From: CAYOWK01 sp964407665
GTDB taxonomy: Bacteria; Pseudomonadota; Alphaproteobacteria; Caulobacterales; Hyphomonadaceae
NCBI GenBank assembly: GCA_964407665.1
Contig: CAYOWK010000012.1
Coordinates: 1-64,000, forward strand
DNA: 64,000 bases
Direction of reading: 5' to 3'
Shown here: positions 36,007 to 42,584 of the stretch, in pieces
Layout of the letters: each line of letters starts with the position of its first letter
Numbering within the stretch: the first letter of the stretch is position 1
Position numbers and translations under genes: made by a program
Notes under the pieces: generated by a model
Told to the model about the DNA's origin: nothing
The model's input: only the letters and a program-made list of their open reading frames with translations
Database searches by the model: none

Positions 36007-36047
36007 CCTCCTTCGAGACGCGCCCTTTCGGGCGCTCCTCAGGATGA
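36007..36047. repeat. Dispersed intergenic repeat-like element
   Basis: A segment with CTTCGAGACGCGCC at one side, a GCGCCC-TTTC-GGGCGC hairpin (36020-36035) and CTCCTCAGGATGAG at the other. I recognise this arrangement (CTCATCCTGAGGAG ... GCGTCTCGAAGG) as a kind of short repeat scattered between genes in many alphaproteobacterial genomes. Only one copy is in this window, so its repetitive nature here is recalled, not seen. Confidence 0.5.
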
Positions 36048-36291
36048 GCCGCGCGGAAGCAGCCGGAGCGATGGTCGCCGCGCCGTCCGAGCGTCTGGCA
36101 TTCGATGTTTCGGTGGCCACCGAACCCTCCCGCGCCAGACGCGGGGGGGAGAATGCGGGATGCCGATACCCGGTCGGATTGGAAGCGCTGGAGCCAGCAT
36201 ATTCCGGCCGGCATTCCGGATGGTGCGTCCGCGCGAAGCTTCGGATAGTTCTGGGCTTTCGCCCAAGACCCGTCCCGTCCTATCACTGCAC

Positions 36292-36696
36292 ATGCCCCGG
36301 TATCTGACAGCTGCTGTCGCCTACTTCACGACCGTTTTTGCCGTAGGCTTCGCGCTTGGAGCCCTGCGCGTTCTCGTGACGGAGCCAGCCATGGGCCGGA
36401 CGCTGGCCACGCTGGCGGAGCTGCCTGTGATCCTCGGCGTGTCATGGATCTTCTGTGCCTGGGTGGTTGGGCGCTTTGGCGTCGCCCCGGTGACGCGCGA
36501 CCGGCTGGCGATGGGGGCCATTGCCTTCGCGATCCTGATGTTCGCCGAAACGCTGCTGGGCCTTGGATCGGGCCGCAGCCTCGATGCGCAGATGCTCGAC
36601 TATCGCGAGCCCGGCCCGGCGATGGGCCTGATCGCGCAGATCGCCTTCGCATTTATCCCGTGGGCTCAGATGCGCCTGAGCGCCCCGCCTCAATAA
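36292..36696 (+). CDS. Small polytopic membrane protein of unknown function
   Basis: 134 residues from ATG 36292. Four hydrophobic segments: TAAVAYFTTVFAVGFALGAL, LPVILGVSWIFCAWVVG, MGAIAFAILMFAETLLGLG and MGLIAQIAFAFIPWAQM. A conserved-looking REPGPAMG loop lies before the last helix. The longer frame to 35827 crosses the repeat-rich intergenic DNA and is not credible. Its stop overlaps the convergent gamma-glutamyltransferase end by seven bases. Function is unknown. Confidence 0.7.
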   Translation: MPRYLTAAVAYFTTVFAVGFALGALRVLVTEPAMGRTLATLAELPVILGVSWIFCAWVVGRFGVAPVTRDRLAMGAIAFAILMFAETLLGLGSGRSLDAQMLDYREPGPAMGLIAQIAFAFIPWAQMRLSAPPQ

Positions 36697-38438
36697 GCCA
36701 GGGCGAGGCCGTCCTTGCGCATTTCGCTGGCGGCGCCGTAGGCCTCAGGGCCCTTCATGACGTTCTGATAGCCGCCATAGCCCGAGTCGTAGGACTTCAT
36801 CGGAGAGACGGTCCAGCCCATCTCCGCCAGCTTGGTCCGGGTCGCCAGCGGTGCGCCGGATTCCAGCGAGAGGACGCCCAGCGCGCCCAGGTCGCCACGG
36901 TCATGGCGCCAGCGCGGGCAGTCGCCCGCCGCCTGCACGTCGAGGTCGAAGTCGACCATGTTGGCGATGATCTGGGCCTGGCCCTGCGGCTGCATCGATC
37001 CGCCCATGACGCCGAACGAGAGCCATGGGGCGCCGTCCTTGAGCGCGAAGCCGGGGATGATGGTGTGGAAGGGGCGCTTCCTGGGGGCGTAGTTGTTGGG
37101 CGAGGCCTTATCGAGCACGAAGTTCGAGCCGCGGTTGTGGAAGATGAAGCCCAGCCCGTCCGGCATCAGTCCGGAGCCCATGCCCGCGAAGTTGGACTGG
37201 ATGAGGCTCACCATCATGCCGCTGCTGTCGGACGTCGTGAGGTAGGTGGTGTCGCCCTTGACCGGCGCATCGCCCGGGAAGGCGCGCGTCATCGGCTTGT
37301 CCGGCCGGATCAGTTTCGCGCGCTCGGCGCAGTAGGCGTCGGAGAGGAGATGGGCGACCGGTATGTCGGCGAAGGCCGGGTCGGCGTAGTAGCGGGCGCC
37401 ATCCTCGAAGGCGAGGCGCTTGGCCTCGGCCATGTGGTGGACGGCCTGAGCCGACATGAGACCCATGCCTCGCAGATCGAAGTTCTTGACGATGTTGAGC
37501 AGTTGCAGGGTCGTCGGGCCCTGGCTGTTCGGCGGCATGCCATAGACGCTGACGCCGGCGCGGTAGTTGATCGATAGCGGATCGACCCATTCGGCGCGGT
37601 GGGCGGCAAGATCCTTCTTCGTCATCCAGCCACCGATACGCTTGAAATAGGCCTCCATGCGGTCGGCGATTTCACCTTCGTAGAAAGCGTCGCGGCCGCC
37701 TTCGGCCACCTTCTTGAGCGTGCTGGAGAGGTCCGCGTTGCGGAAGATCTCGCCTTCCTTCGGCGTGCGCCCGCGCGTGAGGTAGAGCTTCGAGATGTTC
37801 TCGGTCTCCTCGACGCCGGAGGTTGGCGAGAGGAAGCGGTTCATGCCGCGCTCCATCAGCATCGAGATGGCTTGCGGTACGGGCGTGCCGCGCTCGGCCA
37901 GCATCGCGGCCGGCATGATGACGTCTTTCCACGGCAGCTTCCCGTAGCGCTGGTGAAGCGTCCACCAGGCGTCAACGCAGCCCGGCACCGTGACGGAGGC
38001 GAGGCCGAGGCCCGGCACTTCGCCGTCCTTCGCGCGCGCCTGCATGATCTTCTGCGTCAGCTTTTCGGGCGAACGCCCGGAACCGTTGAGGCCCATCACC
38101 TTGCCGGCCTTGGGGTCCCACAGGAGGCAAAAGGCGTCGCCGCCGATGCCGTTGGCGGTGGGTTCGAGGAAGCCCAGCGCAGCGTTGGCGGCGATGGCGG
38201 CGTCGACGGCCGAGCCGCCGGCCTTGAGGATCTCGATGGCCAGCAGCGTCGCCATGGGATGGCCGGTCGCCGCGGCGCCGTTCGCCCCCCAGACGGTGGA
38301 CCGGCCCGCGAACGAGGCGCCGACCTGCCGGTCGCCGGAATGCATGTCCGGGCGCTCGACGTTCTGGCCCCAGGCGCGGGATATCGCGGCCGCAGAGACC
38401 GCAAAGGGCAGGGTGGCGAGGAAGGTGCGTCTGCGCAT
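36690..38438 (-). CDS. ggt: Gamma-glutamyltransferase, Tat-exported
   Basis: 582 residues, the normal precursor length. The N-terminus MRRRTFLATLPFAVSAAAIS then RAWG has the twin-arginine pattern R-R-T-F-L. The large subunit has ANGAAATGHPMATLLAIEIL, AGGSAVDAAIAANAALGFLE and PTANGIGGDAF. The small subunit should begin at the catalytic Thr in GDTTYLTTSD (near residue 397), where the precursor cleaves itself; GSGLMPDGLGFIFHNRG follows. It hydrolyses or transfers gamma-glutamyl groups of glutathione and peptides in the periplasm. No operon partner is seen on this strand. Confidence 0.93.
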   Translation of the reverse strand: MRRRTFLATLPFAVSAAAISRAWGQNVERPDMHSGDRQVGASFAGRSTVWGANGAAATGHPMATLLAIEILKAGGSAVDAAIAANAALGFLEPTANGIGGDAFCLLWDPKAGKVMGLNGSGRSPEKLTQKIMQARAKDGEVPGLGLASVTVPGCVDAWWTLHQRYGKLPWKDVIMPAAMLAERGTPVPQAISMLMERGMNRFLSPTSGVEETENISKLYLTRGRTPKEGEIFRNADLSSTLKKVAEGGRDAFYEGEIADRMEAYFKRIGGWMTKKDLAAHRAEWVDPLSINYRAGVSVYGMPPNSQGPTTLQLLNIVKNFDLRGMGLMSAQAVHHMAEAKRLAFEDGARYYADPAFADIPVAHLLSDAYCAERAKLIRPDKPMTRAFPGDAPVKGDTTYLTTSDSSGMMVSLIQSNFAGMGSGLMPDGLGFIFHNRGSNFVLDKASPNNYAPRKRPFHTIIPGFALKDGAPWLSFGVMGGSMQPQGQAQIIANMVDFDLDVQAAGDCPRWRHDRGDLGALGVLSLESGAPLATRTKLAEMGWTVSPMKSYDSGYGGYQNVMKGPEAYGAASEMRKDGLALAY

Positions 38439-38642
38439 GGGAGGCTCCGTCGGTTGGCAAAGCCAGAGTTACGGGCTGCGCCCACCCGAAGCCAGAACGC
38501 GAGCCATCTGAACGCTCAGGGGCGCGTGGGCGACCCCTTTTCAGGCGTACGAACGCAGCGGCGCCCGAACTCGAACCTTTGCGGCGTGGCGCCAACGGCA
38601 ATTCGGGCGGGCCCGATGTGCGACCAATCGTACGAAGAGTAG

Positions 38643-38667
38643 TTTGCGAATGCGAATGCGTTGCAAA
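38643..38667 (+). promoter_or_regulatory. Candidate Fur-type operator before the PepSY gene
   Basis: TTTGC at 38643-38647 and GCAAA at 38663-38667 flank a repeated GCGAAT unit. The block resembles alphaproteobacterial Fur/Zur-like boxes built from GCGAAT/ATTCGC hexamers, but symmetry of the centre is poor. It lies about 70 bases before the coding start, a sensible operator position. Confidence 0.3.
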
Positions 38668-38735
38668 TTTTTCCGCTTTCCCCTAACGATCGATGCGACG
38701 GCGGGCGCGGCTCCGGCCGGGCTGCGGGATGAGTG

Positions 38736-39428
38736 ATGGCCGAAGGGTCCAATACCAGCATGGATGCGGCGGCCATGGCCGCCGAGAAGGCAGCCCAGCG
38801 TGCGCACCGCAAGAAGGTGCGCCGCCTGTTCTGGATGACGCAGGCGCGCATCTGGCACTGGATCAGCGGCGCCGCGACCCTGATCGTGATGGCGCTGTTC
38901 GCCTTCACCGGGATCACGCTGAACCACGCCAAGGACATCGAGGCCCAGCCGAAGGTCGAGCAGGTCGAGGCGGTGATGCCGCCGGAGATGCTGGCGCGGC
39001 TTGGCGCAGGGCCCGGCGAGGAGGGCGAGGCCGTGCTGCCCGCCGATGTCGCCGACTGGCTGGAACAACAGACCGGCGCGCCGGTCTCCCGCCGGATCGG
39101 CGAGTGGAGCGACGTTGACATCTATGTGGGCATGCCCCGTCCGGGCGGCGACGCCTGGCTGTCGATCGACCGCGAGACGGGCGATGTCGTCTACGAGAAC
39201 ACCAGCCGGGGCGCGATCTCGTGGCTGAACGACCTGCACAAGGGCCGGAACACCGGGCTGGTGTGGTTCTGGTTCCTCGATATCTTCTCGGTTGCGTGCA
39301 TCGTCTTCTGCATATCCGGGCTGGTTCTGCTGTGGATGCATGCTGCCCGGCGCCCCCCGACCTGGTTTATCGTCGGCGCAGGGCTCGCCGTTCCGGCGGT
39401 TGTCGCCATCTTCCTCCTTCACGTCTGA
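38736..39428 (+). CDS. PepSY-associated transmembrane protein
   Basis: 230 residues from ATG 38736; GTG 38733 is in frame just before it. A cytoplasmic basic segment (AHRKKVRRLFW) is followed by a first helix with WHWISGAATLIVMALFAFTG and ITLNH. A periplasmic PepSY-like region (residues about 70-160, with GDAWLSIDRETGDVVYEN) comes next, then LNDLHKGRNTGLVW and two C-terminal helices. Histidines in WHW, LNH, LHKG and WMHAARR are placed like haem or electron-transfer ligands of PepSY-TM reductases. FpvG of Pseudomonas, a ferric-siderophore reductase, is of the same broad family. A role in periplasmic metal reduction is inference. Confidence 0.82.
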   Translation: MAEGSNTSMDAAAMAAEKAAQRAHRKKVRRLFWMTQARIWHWISGAATLIVMALFAFTGITLNHAKDIEAQPKVEQVEAVMPPEMLARLGAGPGEEGEAVLPADVADWLEQQTGAPVSRRIGEWSDVDIYVGMPRPGGDAWLSIDRETGDVVYENTSRGAISWLNDLHKGRNTGLVWFWFLDIFSVACIVFCISGLVLLWMHAARRPPTWFIVGAGLAVPAVVAIFLLHV

Positions 39429-39437
39429 GGTTCATCC

Positions 39438-39950
39438 ATGCGCAAGCTGATCACACTGGCGATTCCTCTTGCAGCGGCAGGTGCGGCGCATGCCGGCGGC
39501 CTCGAGGTGACGGTCGAGCTGCCCAAGCTCAGCGTGTCGGAATACCACCGGCCCTACGTCGCGATCTGGATCGAGGACGCCGAAGGCAAGGTCGCCGGCA
39601 ACCTGTCGGTCTGGTACGACATCAAGCTGAAAGACCAGGAAGGCGAGAAGTGGCTCAAGGACGTGCGCCAGTGGTGGCGTCGTACCGGCCGCAGCCTTGA
39701 CCTGCCGATGGACGGCGTCTCCAGCCCGACCAAGGCGCCCGGCGCCAACAAGATGAGCTTCAAGGACACGTCCGGCGCGCTGAAGGACCTCAAGCCCGGC
39801 GAGTACAAGCTGGTGGTGGAGGCTGCGCGCGAAGTCGGCGGCCGCGAGCTGGTCGAGGTCGCGTTCAAGTGGGCGCCCGGCTCCGAGAGCACCCAGTCCG
39901 CCGCCGGCAAGGAAGAACTCGGAGCGGTGACGCTCAAGGTTGTGAAGTAG
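39438..39950 (+). CDS. Periplasmic DUF2271-family protein
   Basis: 170 residues with signal MRKLITLAIPLAAAGAAHA. Family landmarks: LEVTVELPKLSVSEYHRPYV and AIWIEDAEGKVAGNLSVWYD, then the segment KWLKDVRQWWRRTGRSLDLP. Residues 92-98 read DGVSSPT, similar in layout to the ApbE flavinylation motif D-G-x-S/T-G-A-T/S but with Ser-Pro in place of Gly-Ala. The Thr that would carry FMN is present. The gene starts nine bases after the PepSY stop with GAGG upstream. Co-location with ApbE suggests a flavin or metal-redox role; direct flavinylation is a hypothesis. Confidence 0.82.
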   Translation: MRKLITLAIPLAAAGAAHAGGLEVTVELPKLSVSEYHRPYVAIWIEDAEGKVAGNLSVWYDIKLKDQEGEKWLKDVRQWWRRTGRSLDLPMDGVSSPTKAPGANKMSFKDTSGALKDLKPGEYKLVVEAAREVGGRELVEVAFKWAPGSESTQSAAGKEELGAVTLKVVK

Positions 39951-39988
39951 ATCCAGACGCTTTGAAACCAGATCCAGGAAACGCACCC

Positions 39989-40798
39989 ATGAACACCCTC
40001 GCCAAACGCTGCATCACCGCCGTCGCCCTCGCCGCCCTGACCGCAGGCGCGGCTCATGCCCACCGGGCGTGGATCCTGCCGTCGGCGACGGTGGTGTCCG
40101 GCGACAACGCCTGGGTGACGCTGGACGGCGCCATCTCGAACAACCTGTTCTACGCCGACCACGTCGCCATGGCGCCCGAGCAGATCAAGGTCACCGCGCC
40201 GGATGGCTCCGAGGTCAAGATCGCCAACGCTTCGAAGGGCAAGTACCGCATGACCTTCGACCTCGAGCTGAAGCAGAAGGGCACCTACCGCATCGCCAAC
40301 GCCTCGAGCGGCCTCAACGCCACCTACAAGGAAGGCGCGGAGACCAAACGCTGGCGCGGGACGATGGCGGAGTATGTCGCGCAGGGCATCGACAAGAAGA
40401 CGGACGTGAAGCTCTCGGCCAACAACCGCCGCGTCGAGACGTTCGTCACCAATGGCGCGCCGAGCGAGATCAAGTCGACCGGACGCGGCCTCGAGCTGGT
40501 TCCGGTCACGCACCCGAACGATCTTTATGCGGGCGAGGAAATCTCTTTCAAGATGCTGTCGGACGGCAAGCCTGCCGCCAACGTCGAAGTCGTGATGATC
40601 CAGGGCGCCGACCGCTATCGCGACGAGCCGGGCGAGATGAAGCTGAAGACCGGCGCGGACGGCGTCTTCAAGGTGAAGCCCGAGCAGGCCGGCATGTACT
40701 GGCTGGAAGCCGAAGCGCAGGGCCAGACGACGCTTGAGGGCAAGACCATGGATAGCCGGTCGACCTACGTCGCCGTTCTGGAAGTCCTGCCGGAATAG
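39989..40798 (+). CDS. Periplasmic DUF4198-family protein
   Basis: 269 residues from ATG 39989 (AGGAAA upstream). Signal MNTLAKRCITAVALAALTAG ending AAHA, then the family hallmark HRAWILPSATVVSG, an N-terminal His that may bind metal. Immunoglobulin-like strands follow (KVTAPDGSEVKIANASKGKY, AGEEISFKMLSDGKPAANVE, GADGVFKVKPEQAGMYWLEA). DUF4198 proteins are commonly encoded beside nickel, cobalt or iron uptake genes. It lies 38 bases after DUF2271 in the same operon. The role is probably metal binding or delivery; that is inference from family context. Confidence 0.85.
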   Translation: MNTLAKRCITAVALAALTAGAAHAHRAWILPSATVVSGDNAWVTLDGAISNNLFYADHVAMAPEQIKVTAPDGSEVKIANASKGKYRMTFDLELKQKGTYRIANASSGLNATYKEGAETKRWRGTMAEYVAQGIDKKTDVKLSANNRRVETFVTNGAPSEIKSTGRGLELVPVTHPNDLYAGEEISFKMLSDGKPAANVEVVMIQGADRYRDEPGEMKLKTGADGVFKVKPEQAGMYWLEAEAQGQTTLEGKTMDSRSTYVAVLEVLPE

Positions 40799-40857
40799 CT
40801 CCGCTGGACGCCGCCCCGACAGAGGGCGCCAGCGAGGGCTGGCTCCTAATTCCGCAG

Positions 40858-41814
40858 ATGGATGACGCGCAGGCGCTTTACGCCTCGCGCGTCGATGCGC
40901 CGGTGAGGCGGCTGGCCGGGGCCACGATGGGCACGGGCTGGTCGCTGGCGTTTGCCGCGCCTGAGTCGGTGGCAAATGCGGACGTCGTGGCGGCGCTCGA
41001 GGCGGTGTTTGCCCGCGTCATCCGAGAAATGAGCGGGTGGGATCCTTCCTCCCGGCTTTGCGCCTTCAACCGTGCTGCGGCGGGTAGCTGGCATGAGCTG
41101 CCGGAGGGCTTTGCAACCGTGCTCGAGCGAGCGTTGGAGATCGCCCGCAAGTCCGGCGGCGCGTTCAATCCGGCGCTCGCGGCCGCCGTGGAGCGCCACG
41201 GTTTCGGGCCGGGTGTGAATCACCCTCTCTCCCAGCTGGACTGGCGCGCTCTTCAGTTTGACCCAGCGACACGCCGAGCGTTCCAATCGGGCGGTGTCGC
41301 ACTCGACTTCTCCTCGATCGCCAAGGGGTTTGCTGTCGATCTCTGCGCGGAGGCTGTCGCGGCGCTGGGCGTTCCGTCCTTCCTGATGGAGATCGGCGGC
41401 GAGTTCCGGGGGGCTGGCGTGCGCCCAGATGGCCAGCCGTGGCGAGTGGAGCTGGAGCTGTCGGACGGTCTGCCGGCGGCTGGAGAGCCGGCGCACATCG
41501 CCGTCGCCGCCTGCAATCGTGCGGTTGCGACCTCCGGAGACTTTGTGCGGCGGCGGGGTCAGGGCGAGGGAGCTGTCTCGCACCTGCTGGACGGGCGGAC
41601 AGGCGGGCCCCTGCGCGGCGCCCTGTCGGGCGTCTGCGTCATCCACGCGGCAGCGATGGACGCCGACGGCTGGGCGACGGCGGTGTTTGCCCTTGGAGCG
41701 GACGAGGGGATAGCGATGGCCGACGCCGAGGGACTGGCTGCGGTGTTTGCTGTGCGAACGCCGGAGGGCGCCCGCTACCGGCTGTCCGTGGCGGCTCGGG
41801 CGATGCTGGATTAG
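40858..41814 (+). CDS. ApbE-family FAD:protein FMN transferase, no visible export signal
   Basis: 318 residues. ApbE moves FMN from FAD onto Thr/Ser of target proteins. Family motifs: MGTGWSLAFA near 24, GVALDFSSIAKGFAVDL near 150, EIGGEFRGAG near 180, ATSGDFVRRR near 222, HLLDGRTGGPLRG near 242 and MDADGWATAVFALG near 267. Two motif positions differ from the norm: DGRTG where DPRTG is usual, and DGWATA where DALATA is usual. There is no signal peptide or lipobox, although most ApbE enzymes are periplasmic, so it may act before export of its partner. It is the last gene of the PepSY-DUF2271-DUF4198 group. Confidence 0.88.
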   Translation: MDDAQALYASRVDAPVRRLAGATMGTGWSLAFAAPESVANADVVAALEAVFARVIREMSGWDPSSRLCAFNRAAAGSWHELPEGFATVLERALEIARKSGGAFNPALAAAVERHGFGPGVNHPLSQLDWRALQFDPATRRAFQSGGVALDFSSIAKGFAVDLCAEAVAALGVPSFLMEIGGEFRGAGVRPDGQPWRVELELSDGLPAAGEPAHIAVAACNRAVATSGDFVRRRGQGEGAVSHLLDGRTGGPLRGALSGVCVIHAAAMDADGWATAVFALGADEGIAMADAEGLAAVFAVRTPEGARYRLSVAARAMLD

Positions 41815-41912
41815 CCTCCTGGCCTAGCCAGACGCCGCAAACCATGGACACCTGCGCGCCGTAGAAGGCTGGCGGCCGGACATGTCTGTCCGGCCCGCTG
41901 TTCAGGATCCTC

Positions 41913-42584
41913 ATGCTGCTTGTTCTCCAGACCGTCGAGAAGACCTATCCGACGTCCGAGGGGCCGCTGAAGGTGCTCGATGGCGTCAGCCTCGAGCTTG
42001 AGGCTGGCCGCAGCCTTGCGCTGACCGGCGAGTCCGGCAGCGGCAAGGGCACGCTGCTGCATCTGGTGGCCGGTCTGGACCGCGCCGACGGGGGCCGGAT
42101 CGACCTCGCGGGTCAGGAGGTGACCGCGCTGGACGATAACGGGCGGGCGGCCCTGCGGCGCAGCGTCGTGGGGCTGGTGTTCCAGCAGTTCAACCTGATC
42201 CCGTCGCTGAATGTGGAAGCCAATCTGGCGTTCCAGGCGCGTCTGGCCGGCCGTCACGATCGCGAGTGGCAGCGCGAGCTGGCCGATCGGCTGGGGCTTT
42301 CCGGTCTGCTGAGGCGGTTTCCGGAACAGCTGTCGGGCGGGCAGCAGCAGCGTGTTGCGGTGGGGCGCACGCTGGCGGCGCGGCCGAAGCTGGTGCTGGC
42401 CGATGAGCCGACCGGCAATCTGGACGAGGCGACGGGCGATCAGGTGCTCGACCTGATGCTGTCGCTGGTGCGCGACGCCGGGTGCAGCCTGCTGATGGTG
42501 ACGCACTCCAGACGGCTTGCTGCGCGGCTTGACGATCATGTGCATCTGGCGGCTGGGCGGATAGTCGAGAAGGTTTCGGCCTGA
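41913..42584 (+). CDS. ABC transporter ATP-binding subunit (LolD/MacB/AttE-like) with unusual Walker A
   Basis: 223 residues. Walker A reads GESGSGKGTLLHLVAG: Lys45 is followed by Gly46 instead of the Ser/Thr that ligates magnesium, with Thr47 next. Q-loop LVFQQFNLIP, signature LSGGQQQRVAVGRTLA, Walker B LVLADEPTGNLDE and H-loop MVTHS are normal. ATG 41913 has AGGA upstream. The permease follows with TGATG overlap. This is the ATPase of the three-gene transporter that ends with the AttH-like protein. The Gly46 change could weaken ATP hydrolysis or be tolerated by Thr47. Confidence 0.92.
   Translation: MLLVLQTVEKTYPTSEGPLKVLDGVSLELEAGRSLALTGESGSGKGTLLHLVAGLDRADGGRIDLAGQEVTALDDNGRAALRRSVVGLVFQQFNLIPSLNVEANLAFQARLAGRHDREWQRELADRLGLSGLLRRFPEQLSGGQQQRVAVGRTLAARPKLVLADEPTGNLDEATGDQVLDLMLSLVRDAGCSLLMVTHSRRLAARLDDHVHLAAGRIVEKVSA

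Larger units (their letters stand above)
35700..36291 (+). other. 590-base intergenic region rich in inverted repeats
   Basis: Holds a candidate terminator, a dispersed-repeat-like segment (36007-36047), a 16-bp perfect palindrome TTCGGTGGCCACCGAA (36109-36124) and a stem CCCGCG/CGCGGG just after it. Frames on both strands pass through, but only the part from ATG 36292 looks coding. The density of inverted repeats suggests an accumulated non-coding element rather than a decayed gene. Confidence 0.55.

Noticed and set aside
35827..36291. N-terminal extension of the small membrane protein gene
   Set aside because: The extension passes through repeat-rich intergenic DNA; ATG 36292 gives a clean four-helix protein.
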